From: Pseudomonas putida
Lineage (GTDB): Bacteria; Pseudomonadota; Gammaproteobacteria; Pseudomonadales; Pseudomonadaceae
DNA length: 64,000 bases
NCBI RefSeq assembly: GCF_001636055.1
Contig: NZ_CP011789.1
Span: 4,154,001 to 4,218,000 of the forward strand
Direction: 5' to 3'
Shown one piece after another: positions 1-8,858 of this stretch. The notes under the pieces were generated by a model. The model had not been told where the DNA came from. It made no database searches and saw only the letters and a list, made by a program, of their open reading frames with translations. Position 1 is the stretch's first letter, and each line of letters begins with the position of its first letter. The position numbers and the translations under genes are program-made.

Positions 1-1223
1 ACGGCCTCTTCCTCGGTGTCGAACGGCGCGATGTGGCAGCAGGGGCCGAAGATCTCTTCGCGGATCACCGCCGAGGTTTCCGGCAGGCCGGTCCAGATGG
101 TCGGCTCGAACCAGGCGCCTTCGGCCAGGTGCGCCGGCACCTGGGGAATGCCGCCGCCGCACACCACGGTGGCGCCATCGGCGATAGCCTGGCGGGCGTA
201 GGACAGCACCTTCTCGCGGTGCCCGAGGGAGATCAGCGGCCCCATGGTGGTGCCATGGGCGTTCGGATCGCCCACCACGATGCTCGCGGCGTGCGCCTTG
301 AAGGCCTCGACGAAGCGCTCGAACAATGGCCGCTGCACGTAGATGCGTTCAGTCCCCAGGCACACCTGCCCACTGTTCTCGAACACTGCGCGCCCCAGCC
401 CCTTGACGGCTTTCTCAAGGTCGGCGTCGGCGAAGACGATGCCGGCGTTCTTGCCGCCCAGCTCCAGCGAGACCGGGCGAATGCCCTTGGCCGCAGCCTT
501 CATGATGACCTCGCCAGTCCCGGTCTCGCCGGTGAAGGTCACGCCATCGACATCCGGGTGCGAGGTCAGGAAGGCCCCCGCCGAATCGGCGCCAAAGCCA
601 TGCACCACGTTGTACACGCCCGGCGGCACTCCGGCCTCGTTCATCACCTCGCCCAGCAGCGTGGCAGTGGCCGGGGTTTCTTCGGATGGCTTGACCACCA
701 CGGTGTTGCCGCAGGCCAGGGCCGGGCCGACCTTCCATGTCATCAGCAGCAGCGGCAGGTTCCACGGGCAGACCACGCCGATCACACCGCGCGGTGCTCG
801 CACGGCGTAGTTGACCGCCTTGCCACCGTCTGGGGTGTCCATCACGAAGCTTTCGGTCGGTACGTTGCGGATCAGGTCGGCGAACACCTTGAAGTTGGCG
901 GCGCCTCGCGGAATGTCGAGGTGCCCGGCCAAGTGTGCAGGCTTGCCGGTGTCGGCCACTTCGGCCGCGACGAACTCGGCGTGGCGACGCTCTATGCCCT
1001 CGGCGACCTTGTGCAGCAGCGCAGTACGCTGGGCGACCGTCATCGTCCCCCAAGGGCCTTTGAGGGCGGCACGGGCAGCGGCCACGGCGGCATCGACTTC
1101 GGCTTGCCCCGCTTCGTGGACGAGGCCGATGACACTGTTGTCGGCAGGGTTGCGGTTTTCGAAGGTGCGGGCACTGGAGACCCACTCGCCATTGATGAAA
1201 TGACGAAACGCTTGCGCAGGCAT
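1..1223 (-). CDS. Aldehyde dehydrogenase, 2-hydroxymuconic/2-aminomuconic semialdehyde type (C-terminus cut by window edge)
   Basis: NAD(P)-dependent oxidation of an aldehyde to an acid, probably a ring-cleavage semialdehyde. About 407 residues are visible and the C-terminus lies beyond the left edge. The catalytic Glu sits in LELGGKNAG and the nucleophilic Cys in SGQVCLGTERIYVQ; this Cys-loop form is typical of the hydroxymuconic semialdehyde dehydrogenase (ALDH8-like) group. The ATG at 1223 follows an AGAGGA ribosome site. It is the third gene of a minus-strand operon, 20 bp after the class II aldolase-like gene and behind an extradiol dioxygenase, which fits oxidation of a meta-cleavage product. 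The family call is firm; the exact substrate is inferred. Confidence 0.85.
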   Translation of the reverse strand, partial: MPAQAFRHFINGEWVSSARTFENRNPADNSVIGLVHEAGQAEVDAAVAAARAALKGPWGTMTVAQRTALLHKVAEGIERRHAEFVAAEVADTGKPAHLAGHLDIPRGAANFKVFADLIRNVPTESFVMDTPDGGKAVNYAVRAPRGVIGVVCPWNLPLLLMTWKVGPALACGNTVVVKPSEETPATATLLGEVMNEAGVPPGVYNVVHGFGADSAGAFLTSHPDVDGVTFTGETGTGEVIMKAAAKGIRPVSLELGGKNAGIVFADADLEKAVKGLGRAVFENSGQVCLGTERIYVQRPLFERFVEAFKAHAASIVVGDPNAHGTTMGPLISLGHREKVLSYARQAIADGATVVCGGGIPQVPAHLAEGAWFEPTIWTGLPETSAVIREEIFGPCCHIAPFDTEEEA

Positions 1224-1243
1224 GATCGGTAGTCCTCTGTTTT

Positions 1244-1951
1244 TTATTCGAATACGGTGTCGCTGGCTTCCGGATCGCCGGCAGTGAGGTATTCCCACAT
1301 CCGCTCGTAGATCCGCCCGCCACGGGTGGCGCGTTGCGCGCAGGCCTGGGCATCGAGCAACGGGCCGCGCTCGGCCAGGCCTGCGGCCTGCAGTTGCAGC
1401 TCGATGCGCGCGGCGTCCTCCAGGTACCAAGTCAGGGTCAGGGCCTCGACCAGCGAATCGCCGGCGACGATGGCACCGTTACCGCGCATGGCCAGGGCCT
1501 TGCCTTGGCCGAACAGCTCAGCCAGCGCGCTGGCCTGGGCATCGTCACGCAGCAACTGGACGTCGTCCCACAGCGGGATCGACGGCTGGAAGTAACTGCC
1601 CATGCCATGCCGCGGCTGTGGCGTGAGGCCGGCGCAGGACAGCGCCATCACCTGCGCCGGCATGCTGCGGATCACTGCGCCCAGGTCGGCGCGGCGACGG
1701 TAGAGCTGCTGGTGGATGCGCACCTCGCCCAGCACGCCGTCTGGCAGCGGCCCATGGACCGGCACCACGGTGCCCGGCTCGCCCACGCCGATCAGGCCCA
1801 TCGGGCGCGCTGCACAGACCAGGAAGTACTCGGCGTCCAGGCGCAGGCTGCAATGCCCGTAGGCATGCGCCAGGCCGGCGCGGCCCAACGCGCGGGCCGC
1901 CATGCGCACCTGGCGTTGCTGCGCCTGGCTGGCAATCGGCTGGCCGCTCAT
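1244..1951 (-). CDS. Class II aldolase/adducin-family protein with a degenerate metal site
   Basis: 235 residues with the class II aldolase/adducin layout: an N-terminal GHCSLRL loop in place of GNxS, ARPMGL, an acidic residue at about E76, and a C-terminal MRGNGAIVAG strand. Characterised members bind Zn through an HxH pair and a later His. Here the HxHP motif reads RSMP (residues 95-98) and RNHG/RGHG reads RGNG (156-159), so the usual ligands are missing. The start overlaps the stop of the upstream dioxygenase gene by four bases (ATGA), implying translational coupling. In ring-cleavage operons this family supplies aldolases or decarboxylases. Without the ligands this copy may be non-catalytic or use another mechanism. 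Confidence 0.75.
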   Translation of the reverse strand: MSGQPIASQAQQRQVRMAARALGRAGLAHAYGHCSLRLDAEYFLVCAARPMGLIGVGEPGTVVPVHGPLPDGVLGEVRIHQQLYRRRADLGAVIRSMPAQVMALSCAGLTPQPRHGMGSYFQPSIPLWDDVQLLRDDAQASALAELFGQGKALAMRGNGAIVAGDSLVEALTLTWYLEDAARIELQLQAAGLAERGPLLDAQACAQRATRGGRIYERMWEYLTAGDPEASDTVFE

Positions 1952-2811
1952 GCCTTGAACTCCGGGATATCGGGTTTCGAACCCCAGGCGCAGTACGACG
2001 ACGATACGCCGGGGAACTGCCGTGGCTGGTGGCTGGAGTCGTCTTCGGCGCGGATGTGGCTGACCCCGGTGGAATACTCGTAGGTCATGCCGTCCGGCCC
2101 TTCGAAGTACAGGAACACCGCACCCGAGGTCGGATGCCGACCCGGGCCGAAGAGGATCTTGATGTTGCGCTCACGCAGGAAATAGTAGGCGCGCATCACG
2201 TCGTCGATGCTCTCGACCTGGTGGTTGATGTGCTGCACCCCGGCGTGGCTGGAGGGGAACAGCGCGATCTTGTGGTGCACCTCGTCGATGCGCAGCAGCG
2301 GCGCCTCGCCGATGCGATCGCTGACTCGGGCGTTGGCCAGGCGGGTCCAGAAATCCTCGTCGCGGCGGGCGTCGGTGGTGCGCAGTCCGATATGGCTGAA
2401 GCCGGTGATGCCGGCGTCGCGGCTGGGGAAGTAACGGCTGCCGCTGGCGTGGGGGCGCAACACCAGTTCGATGTTGTTGCCGCTGGGGTCCTTGAATCGG
2501 ATCAGCTCATTGACGTGGCGCACCTCGGCGTCTTCACGCGAGCCGTGCACCACGCTGAAGGCATTGCGTTCGAGCAGCACGGCGGCGTGCTCCAGCTCGT
2601 CGCTGCTGGTGACCTCGAAGGCGGTTGTGGTTTCGCGCGGGTCACCCTCGTAGTAGCACAGGGTGTGATCGCGGCTGTCGGAGCGAAAATACACCGCACC
2701 GTTGGCCTCGCGGGCCACCTGCAGACCGAGGATCTGCGTCGCGTAGCGGCGTGCATCGTCCAGGTTGGCGGTACCCAGGCGCACGTAGCGGATATCGTGC
2801 AGGTTGATCAT
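1948..2811 (-). CDS. Extradiol ring-cleavage dioxygenase, VOC family (catechol 2,3-/biphenyl-2,3-diol type)
   Basis: 287 residues made of two vicinal-oxygen-chelate halves. The C-terminal half carries the Fe(II) triad: His in GFSHIGLRT, His in GVQHINHQ, and Glu at the end of the type I extradiol signature GRHP...LYFEGPDGMTYE. Known members open catecholic rings next to the two hydroxyls. It is the first gene of an operon continuing with an aldolase-like protein and a semialdehyde dehydrogenase, the order expected for a meta-cleavage pathway, and it lies divergent from a LysR regulator. Which catechol it cleaves cannot be told from the sequence. Confidence 0.85.
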   Translation of the reverse strand: MINLHDIRYVRLGTANLDDARRYATQILGLQVAREANGAVYFRSDSRDHTLCYYEGDPRETTTAFEVTSSDELEHAAVLLERNAFSVVHGSREDAEVRHVNELIRFKDPSGNNIELVLRPHASGSRYFPSRDAGITGFSHIGLRTTDARRDEDFWTRLANARVSDRIGEAPLLRIDEVHHKIALFPSSHAGVQHINHQVESIDDVMRAYYFLRERNIKILFGPGRHPTSGAVFLYFEGPDGMTYEYSTGVSHIRAEDDSSHQPRQFPGVSSSYCAWGSKPDIPEFKA

Positions 2812-2864
2812 GGGTGGAGTCCCTTGGTTTTATTTTTGTCTGGACTCATCCTCGCAACCGGCGC

Positions 2865-2883
2865 TTAATCGCAGAAGCTAATT
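2865..2883. promoter_or_regulatory. Possible LysR operator in the divergent dioxygenase/LysR intergenic
   Basis: The 106 bp between the dioxygenase and LysR genes contains TTA-N11-TAA on the minus strand (read on plus as TTAATCGCAGAAGCTAA), a LysR-box-like dyad. It lies about 35 bp upstream of the LysR start and 55 bp upstream of the operon. This is a motif match only. Confidence 0.35.
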
Positions 2884-2917
2884 CTCTTTATTCGCACTAT
2901 TTGATTTGGTTATAGAG

Positions 2918-3817
2918 ATGCGCACCGACCTCAACCTGCTTCGCGTCCTTCTAGCCGTCTACGAAACCGGCAACGTCACCGCTGCGGCGAAACAGCTGGG
3001 CATCAGCCAGCCCGCCGCCAGCGCCGCCCTCGCCCGCCTGCGCCATTCGCTGCAAGATCCGCTGTTCATCCGCTCCGGTGCCGGCATGGAGGCCACGCCA
3101 CGGGCCCAGGGCATCATCGAGCGCACCCGCGAAGTCATCGAAATCATCGACCGCGACATCCTCAGCAGCCCAACCTTCGACCCTGCCACCGCCGAAGACG
3201 AGTTCGTGTTCTGCCTGAGCGAGATCGGCGAGGTGGTGTTCCTGCCACCGTTGTTCCAGAAGCTGCGCCAGCTCGCGCCACGCATTCGCCTGCGCACGCT
3301 CAGCCTGGCACCCGATGCGCTCACCGATAGCCTGCATGACGGCAAGGTCGATGCCGTGCTGGGTTACTTCCCCGACCTCACGGCCCCCAACATCTACCAG
3401 CAACGGCTGTTCTCCCACGACCTCACCTGCATGCTGCGCCGCGGCCACCCACTGGCCCGCGAGCGCCTGGCGCTCGAGGATTTCGCCCGTATGGAGCACC
3501 TGCAGGTGCGCGACGGCAGCCGCCGCCAGGAAATGTTCGAGGCGCATCTGAACGAAGCGGGGATCAAGCGCAACATCGTGCTCGAGACCTCGCACTACAT
3601 GAGCGTGCCCTCAATCATCGAGCAATCCGACCTGGTGGTGGTGCTGCCGCGCACCGTGGCCAATCTGTACCTGGATACCGTGAACGTGCAGATCGTCGAG
3701 CCGCCGGTGGAGATCCCCTGCTACGACCTCAAGCAGTTCTGGCACGCACGCTTCCAGCAGGCGCCACGCAGTGTGTGGTTGCGCAGGGTGATCAGCGAGT
3801 TGTTTGCGCAAGGCTAG
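2918..3817 (+). CDS. LysR-family transcriptional regulator of the adjacent ring-cleavage operon
   Basis: 299 residues from the ATG at 2918; an in-frame TTG at 2906 is possible but has no better ribosome site. The N-terminal winged helix-turn-helix reads NVTAAAKQLGISQPAASAALARLR, followed by a LysR substrate-binding domain from about residue 90. It is divergent from the dioxygenase operon with a short shared intergenic region, the classic layout for a LysR regulator controlling its neighbour in response to a pathway intermediate. The effector is unknown. Confidence 0.85.
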   Translation: MRTDLNLLRVLLAVYETGNVTAAAKQLGISQPAASAALARLRHSLQDPLFIRSGAGMEATPRAQGIIERTREVIEIIDRDILSSPTFDPATAEDEFVFCLSEIGEVVFLPPLFQKLRQLAPRIRLRTLSLAPDALTDSLHDGKVDAVLGYFPDLTAPNIYQQRLFSHDLTCMLRRGHPLARERLALEDFARMEHLQVRDGSRRQEMFEAHLNEAGIKRNIVLETSHYMSVPSIIEQSDLVVVLPRTVANLYLDTVNVQIVEPPVEIPCYDLKQFWHARFQQAPRSVWLRRVISELFAQG

Positions 3818-3938
3818 GCACGACGGATCCCCAAGCTCCAGCTAGCGACTCTGGCAAGGGCGCGCCCCGAGGGCTACCATGTGCAGCCTCTGGCGCGACC
3901 TTTTGCCGCGCCCTCGCCTGTAGCCTGAAAGCCGTCCC

Positions 3939-4718
3939 ATGCCCTTCGAACTCACCGTAGAACCGCTTACCCTGCTGATCCTCGCCGCAGTGGCCTTCGT
4001 CGCCGGTTTCATCGATGCCATTGCCGGTGGCGGCGGCCTGCTCACCACCCCCGCCCTGCTCACCGCCGGCATGCCGCCGCACCTGGTGCTGGGCACCAAC
4101 AAGCTCAGCTCGACCTTCGGCTCGGCCACCGCCGGGTTCACCTACTACCGACGCAAGCTGTTCCACCCGGCGCAGTGGCGCCTGGCGATCGTCGGCACCC
4201 TCAATGGCGCGCTGATCGGCGCGGTGATCGCGCACTACATGCCCGCCGAATGGCTGAACAAGATGCTGCCGGTGATCGTCTTCGCCTGTGGCGTGTACCT
4301 GCTGTTCGGCGGCACCCCCAAGGCGCCGCTGGATGCCGATGCACCGATCAGGAAAAAATGGCAGTTCCCCCAGGGTTTCAGCCTTGGTTTCTACGACGGC
4401 GTGGCAGGCCCCGGCACGGGTGCGTTCTGGACGGTAAGCACACTGCTGCTCTACCCCATCGACCTGGTACGTGCCAGTGGTGTGGCGCGCAGCATGAACT
4501 TCGTCAGCAACATCGCGGCGCTGACGGTGTTCGTGATTTCCGGGCAAGTGGACTACATCGTCGGCCTGGCCATGGGCGTGTCGGTGATGATTGGTGCGTT
4601 CTTCGGCGCCCGCACCGCGATCAGCGGCGGTAGCAAGTTCATTCGTCCGGTGTTCATCACCGTGGTGCTGGCGCTGACCGTGCGCCTGGCCTGGCAGCAC
4701 TGGTTCGGCCAGGCCTGA
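3939..4718 (+). CDS. TSUP-family inner-membrane permease (TauE/SafE/YfcA type)
   Basis: 259 residues with about eight hydrophobic segments. Two family signatures are visible: AGFIDAIAGGGGLLTTPALL near the N-terminus and the inverted-repeat counterpart FYDGVAGPGTGAFW in the second half, with LGTNKLSSTFGSATAGF between. TSUP proteins move sulfite, sulfonates or related organic anions across the inner membrane. Nothing nearby identifies the substrate and the gene appears to be monocistronic. The family call is secure; the role is not. Confidence 0.85.
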   Translation: MPFELTVEPLTLLILAAVAFVAGFIDAIAGGGGLLTTPALLTAGMPPHLVLGTNKLSSTFGSATAGFTYYRRKLFHPAQWRLAIVGTLNGALIGAVIAHYMPAEWLNKMLPVIVFACGVYLLFGGTPKAPLDADAPIRKKWQFPQGFSLGFYDGVAGPGTGAFWTVSTLLLYPIDLVRASGVARSMNFVSNIAALTVFVISGQVDYIVGLAMGVSVMIGAFFGARTAISGGSKFIRPVFITVVLALTVRLAWQHWFGQA

Positions 4719-4787
4719 GCGGCCCAGCCCTCAGCTGGATTAACCACGATGACAATTCCGTCGTGGTTGCCCGCGGAACAGCCCTGA

Positions 4788-5618
4788 TCAGGTCGGCAGC
4801 ACCGGCTCTGCCAGACCCAGCCGCCGCGCCACGTACAGGTCGATCAGGTAGCGTGCGATGGAGCGCCCGGCGGGCAATGGCGGCAGGTCGTGCACGCTGA
4901 ACCACTGGGCATCCTCGATCTCGTCAGGCTGCATGACGATCTCGCCGCCGGCGTACTCGGCGTGGAAGCCCAGCATCATCGAATGTGGGAACGGCCAGCA
5001 CTGGCTGCCCACGTACTGGATATTCTTGACCTGCACCGCCACTTCCTCGCGCACTTCGCGCACCAGGCAATCCTCCGCCGACTCGCCCGGTTCGGCAAAG
5101 CCGGCCAGGGTGCTGTACACGCCGGTGACGAAGCGCGGCGAGCGCGCCAGCAGGATTTCGTCGCCACGGGTCACCAGCACGATCATGCTGGGCGAGATGC
5201 GCGGGTAGCTGCGCAGGTCGCAGGGCTGGCAATGCATCGCCCGCTCCCAGCGAATCTGCGTCATCGGCTGGCCGCAGCTGCCGCAGAAACGATGCTCGCG
5301 CGCCCAGGTGCCGATCTGTGCGGCGTAACCCAGCAGCTTGTAGGTATCGAAGTCGCCTTCGAGCATGAACTGGCGCAGGCCGCGCCAGCTCATGCCCGGC
5401 AGTTCACTGGCAGTGCGCAGCTCCAGGAGGAACACCGGTTCGCCGTCGAAATGACCGATACCGTGCTCGCAGAGTACGTCCAGCTCCTGGCGCTTGAGCC
5501 AGTCCCGCGGGAACAACGCACCGTTGTCGTCCACCAGGAACCCCGCAGGGCTGCGGGCGACGGCCAGGCCGCCAGCGGTCTGCGGGTCGAGTACTGCGGT
5601 AGTCCAGCGTGCTGACAT
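4788..5618 (-). CDS. nudC: NADH pyrophosphatase / NAD-cap hydrolase NudC
   Basis: 276 residues. A zinc ribbon (CGSCGQPM, with a second CQPC pair 17 residues on) precedes a Nudix domain. The Nudix box reads [21 protein letters not shown], and the downstream SQCWPFPHS matches the SQPWPFPxS motif that marks NADH-specific Nudix enzymes, with Cys for Pro at the third position. The enzyme hydrolyses NAD(H) to NMN(H) and AMP and removes NAD caps from RNA. Length and domain order match E. coli NudC. The gene precedes, on the same strand, nothing obviously related. Confidence 0.93.
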   Translation of the reverse strand: MSARWTTAVLDPQTAGGLAVARSPAGFLVDDNGALFPRDWLKRQELDVLCEHGIGHFDGEPVFLLELRTASELPGMSWRGLRQFMLEGDFDTYKLLGYAAQIGTWAREHRFCGSCGQPMTQIRWERAMHCQPCDLRSYPRISPSMIVLVTRGDEILLARSPRFVTGVYSTLAGFAEPGESAEDCLVREVREEVAVQVKNIQYVGSQCWPFPHSMMLGFHAEYAGGEIVMQPDEIEDAQWFSVHDLPPLPAGRSIARYLIDLYVARRLGLAEPVLPT

Positions 5619-5654
5619 GTTCGGATCCCTTCAGGCGCGTGCGCCGTCGGGAAG

Positions 5655-6467
5655 TCAGTCGGCGAACGTCGGTTTCTGTTTGTTCATGTGGGCCGCCACC
5701 GCGACCCGCAGGTCTTCTGACTGCAGCATGGCGGCGTTCCAGGTGGCGATGTACTGCAGGCCATCGTCGATACGATGGTCGCGCATGTAGCTGATCATTT
5801 CCTTGGTGCCGGCCACGGCGATGGGCGATTTTCCTGCAATTTCCCGGGCGATGGCAAAGACCCCGTCGAGCAATGCAGCCTGATCGTCATAGACCCGGTT
5901 GACCAGGCCGATGCGCAATGCCTCGGTGGCGTCGATCATACGCCCGGTGTAGGCCAGCTCACGCATCATGCCGTCGCCGATGATACGTGGCAAACGTTGC
6001 AGGGTGCCGACATCGGCGGCCATGCCCATGTCGATTTCCTTGATCGAGAACTGCGCATCAGCGCTGCAATAGCGCATGTCGCAGGCCGACACCAGGTCGA
6101 TGGCACCGCCGATGCAATAGCCCTGAATCGCCGCCAGCACCGGCTTGCGGCACTTGTCGACGGCCGTGAACGAGCTTTGCAGGCGCAGGATGGTGCGGCG
6201 CAGCAGGCGCGCATTGCGGCCGGCGTCCTTGCCCATCTGGCCGGCCAGCGAGGCCAGCATCATCAGGTCGATCCCCGAGGAAAAATGCTTGCCCGCGCCG
6301 CTGACAACCACCGCCCGCACCGCCTTGGTGTCGTCGATCCACTGGAAGATCTCGACGATTTCCTCCCAGAAGGCCGCGTTCATCGCGTTGATTTTTTCCG
6401 GGCGATTGATCTGTACATGGGCGATGTTGTCGGTCAGTTCGACCTTGAACGCGGTGTACTCGGTCAC
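5655..6467 (-). CDS. Crotonase-family enzyme, delta(3,5)-delta(2,4)-dienoyl-CoA isomerase type
   Basis: 270 residues from a GTG at 6467. This start is chosen over the in-frame GTG at 6497 because AGGAG lies eight bases upstream of it. The oxyanion-hole segments GKHFSSGIDLMML and QGYCIGGAIDLV are clear. The active-site stretch KEIDMGMAADVGTLQRLPR matches mitochondrial ECH1, where the Glu and the Asp of AADVG do the isomerisation. It therefore probably isomerises dienoyl-CoA intermediates from odd-position unsaturated fatty acids, not hydrates enoyl-CoA. The gene stands alone between nudC and a divergent reductase. Confidence 0.88.
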   Translation of the reverse strand: MTEYTAFKVELTDNIAHVQINRPEKINAMNAAFWEEIVEIFQWIDDTKAVRAVVVSGAGKHFSSGIDLMMLASLAGQMGKDAGRNARLLRRTILRLQSSFTAVDKCRKPVLAAIQGYCIGGAIDLVSACDMRYCSADAQFSIKEIDMGMAADVGTLQRLPRIIGDGMMRELAYTGRMIDATEALRIGLVNRVYDDQAALLDGVFAIAREIAGKSPIAVAGTKEMISYMRDHRIDDGLQYIATWNAAMLQSEDLRVAVAAHMNKQKPTFAD

Positions 6468-6666
6468 GGGCGGCACTCCTGTGGGGAAAGGGTTCACGCG
6501 CCGGACTATAACGCACCTGCAAGGCGGTGCTTATGCCAAAGGCGGGACTGATCGCCGCGGGTAACAAATGGGCTGTCGATTCGCGCCTTGCCCGTTCGAC
6601 CAATCTTCAGGAACCGCAGTGACCTATTCTTCCACTGCCCCGAACACCCCTCGCGAGGACACCCCC

Positions 6667-7284
6667 ATGCGCACACTCATCGTTGCCGCGTTCGTCAGCC
6701 TGGACGGCGTCATGCAGGCCCCTGGCGGCCCGCAGGAAGACACCAGCCAGGGCTTCGGTTTTGGTGGCTGGCTCGTGCCCTATGCCGACGAGACCTTTGG
6801 CCAAGCCATGCAAGCGCTGTTCAGCCAGCCCTTCGAACTGCTGCTGGGGCGGCGTACCTACGACATCTTTGCCGGCTATTGGCCCAAGGTAGACGCCGAC
6901 TCGGACAACGCGCCCATGGCCGAGCTGTTCAACAAGGTGCCCAAGCACGTCGCCACCCACCACCCTGACACCCTCGACTGGCAAAACAGCCGCGCCCTGG
7001 GCGCTGATGTGATCCAGGCCGTCCACACGCTCAAGCAGCAGGACGGCCCGGCACTGCTCACCCAAGGCAGCGCCGAACTGGTGCAGCAACTGTTGGCTGC
7101 CGGGTTGGTGGACGAGCTGCGCCTGTTGATCAACCCGGTGATGCTCGGGCACGGCAAGCGGCTGTTCGCAGACAACGCGCAACCGGCAGCGCTGAGCCTG
7201 GTCGAGTCCCTGAGCACGCCACGCGGGGTACTGCTCGCCCATTACCGGCGCAGTGGCGCGGTGCAGACCGGCAGCTTTGCCTGA
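6667..7284 (+). CDS. Dihydrofolate reductase/RibD C-terminal family protein
   Basis: 205 residues from the ATG at 6667, preceded by GAGGAC; the upstream in-frame extension lacks a ribosome site. N-terminal [16 protein letters not shown], the central [10 protein letters not shown] and the C-terminal [21 protein letters not shown] are hallmarks of the RibD C-terminal/YwjB/YyaP group, which binds NADPH. Many such proteins are annotated as dihydrofolate reductases, but activity is rarely shown. No metabolic partner lies next to it. The family call is firm; the reaction is unknown. Confidence 0.8.
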   Translation: MRTLIVAAFVSLDGVMQAPGGPQEDTSQGFGFGGWLVPYADETFGQAMQALFSQPFELLLGRRTYDIFAGYWPKVDADSDNAPMAELFNKVPKHVATHHPDTLDWQNSRALGADVIQAVHTLKQQDGPALLTQGSAELVQQLLAAGLVDELRLLINPVMLGHGKRLFADNAQPAALSLVESLSTPRGVLLAHYRRSGAVQTGSFA

Positions 7285-7361
7285 CACAGCGCCCAACCCG
7301 GGTTGTGCCCACCGGTGTGTCGCGCCTTAGAATAGGCCGACACTCTCTGGAAGCATTTCAT

Positions 7362-8327
7362 ATGGACCTGCTGTTCCTGGGCACCAGCGCCGGAGCGCCC
7401 ACCAAGGCGCGCAATGTCAGCGCCACGGCCGTCATCGACACGAGCGGCAGCGGCTGGTATCTGGTCGACTGCGGCGAGGCCACCCAGCACCAGCTCCTGC
7501 ACACACCTTTATCGGTCCGAGACCTGCGCGCGATCTTCATCACCCACGTACATGGCGATCACTGCTTCGGCCTGCCCGGCCTGCTGGCCAGCGCCGGCAT
7601 GTCCGGGCGCAGCGAGCCACTCGAGTTGATCCTGCCAACTGCCCTGCACGACTGGGTGCGCCTGAGCCTGTCGGTCAGCGACACCTACCTGCCCTTCGAG
7701 CTGCGCCTGCACGCGGCCGAAACCTTCGGCACCTGGAGCAACACCAGCCTGCAGGTCAATGCAGTCGAGCTGTCCCATCGGGTGCCGAGCCGTGGCTATG
7801 TGTTCACCGAGATCAACCCCGAGCCCCGCCTGGACATCCAGCGCCTGGAGGCCGACGGCATCCCGCGCGGCCCGTTGTGGGGCGAACTGGCCAAGGGCAC
7901 TGCCGTGGTTCACGAGGGCCGCATGCTCGATCCACGGCACTACCTGCGCGCCTCCCGGCCTGCGCGACGGGTCATCGTCTGCGGCGACAACGATCGCCCC
8001 GAGCTGTTGGCAGAGGTTGCCAGGGACGCGGATGTACTGGTGCACGAAGCGACCTTCACCCAGCCACTGATCGAACGCACCGGTGTCAGCTTCGGACACA
8101 GCAGTGCCGAGGCGGTCGCGCGCTTCGCCCAGGCCGCCGGGGTGAGGAATCTCGTGCTCACGCACTTCAGCGCGCGCTACCAGGGCGATCCACGGCGCAG
8201 CCCGTGCATCGACGACATCCACGCCGAAGCCCAGACCCACTACGACGGTTGCTTGATACTGGCGCGCGATCTTGAGCGTTATCACCTGGACCGAAACGGG
8301 CAACTGGTACGCGAGCAAAATACTTGA
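7362..8327 (+). CDS. RNase Z-type metallo-beta-lactamase-fold hydrolase
   Basis: 321 residues from the ATG at 7362. N-terminal [18 protein letters not shown] and the metal motif [14 protein letters not shown] are typical of tRNase Z/ElaC proteins. Later ligands are seen in [16 protein letters not shown] and LTHFSARYQ, and the proton-relay HEAT motif appears as VLVHEATF. Known members cut the tRNA 3' trailer or act as phosphodiesterases. It starts 77 bp after the reductase gene and may be separately transcribed. Confidence 0.85.
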   Translation: MDLLFLGTSAGAPTKARNVSATAVIDTSGSGWYLVDCGEATQHQLLHTPLSVRDLRAIFITHVHGDHCFGLPGLLASAGMSGRSEPLELILPTALHDWVRLSLSVSDTYLPFELRLHAAETFGTWSNTSLQVNAVELSHRVPSRGYVFTEINPEPRLDIQRLEADGIPRGPLWGELAKGTAVVHEGRMLDPRHYLRASRPARRVIVCGDNDRPELLAEVARDADVLVHEATFTQPLIERTGVSFGHSSAEAVARFAQAAGVRNLVLTHFSARYQGDPRRSPCIDDIHAEAQTHYDGCLILARDLERYHLDRNGQLVREQNT

Positions 8328-8429
8328 ACGCGAAATTGCACTGAACCAACCGACCAGCCGCGCGATCCTTCCCTAGGCGCAGCCAGCGTAAAAATCGCTG
8401 GCTTTCATCGCCAACGACAAGGAGCCGCC

Positions 8430-8858
8430 ATGACCACGACCGTCCACGACCCCTACCGGTGCACGCCCGGGCCGCTGCATGCGACCCTGCTGGCCGGCAC
8501 CGTGCCGCTGTTTCTCGGGGCACTGATCAGCGACATCGCCTACTACCAGACCTTCCAGATCCAGTGGAGCAACTTCGCCGCCTGGCTCATCGCCGGAGGG
8601 CTGCTGTTCTGCGGCCTGGCCGTGCTGTTCGCGTTGGCCAACCTGGTGCGCGCCGAGCGCAAGGCCGGTCGCCCGGTGCTGTACGTGCTGCTGTTGGTGG
8701 TGACCTGGCTGCTGGGGCTGGTCAACGCCTTCGAGCACGCCAAGGATGCCTGGGCGGTCATGCCCTCGGGGCTGGTGCTGTCGGTGATCGTCAGCGTGCT
8801 GGCCTGCATCGCCACCTGGATCGGCCTGACCAACCTGCGCTCGGGAGGTGCTGCATGA
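8430..8858 (+). CDS. DUF2231-family inner-membrane protein
   Basis: 142 residues with four hydrophobic helices (roughly residues 18-38, 48-68, 80-100 and 110-132) and a short charged N-terminus. The family is often found next to PQQ-dependent or soluble glucose dehydrogenase-like lipoproteins, as here: its TGA overlaps the next ATG (ATGA, 8855-8858), so the two are translationally coupled. Some relatives bind haem, but no CXXCH is present here. Role unknown; possibly an electron-transfer or anchoring partner. Confidence 0.75.
   Translation: MTTTVHDPYRCTPGPLHATLLAGTVPLFLGALISDIAYYQTFQIQWSNFAAWLIAGGLLFCGLAVLFALANLVRAERKAGRPVLYVLLLVVTWLLGLVNAFEHAKDAWAVMPSGLVLSVIVSVLACIATWIGLTNLRSGGAA

Noticed and set aside
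33..1232. Long plus-strand open frame opposite the aldehyde dehydrogenase
   Set aside because: GC-rich antisense shadow; the minus strand has full dehydrogenase motifs.
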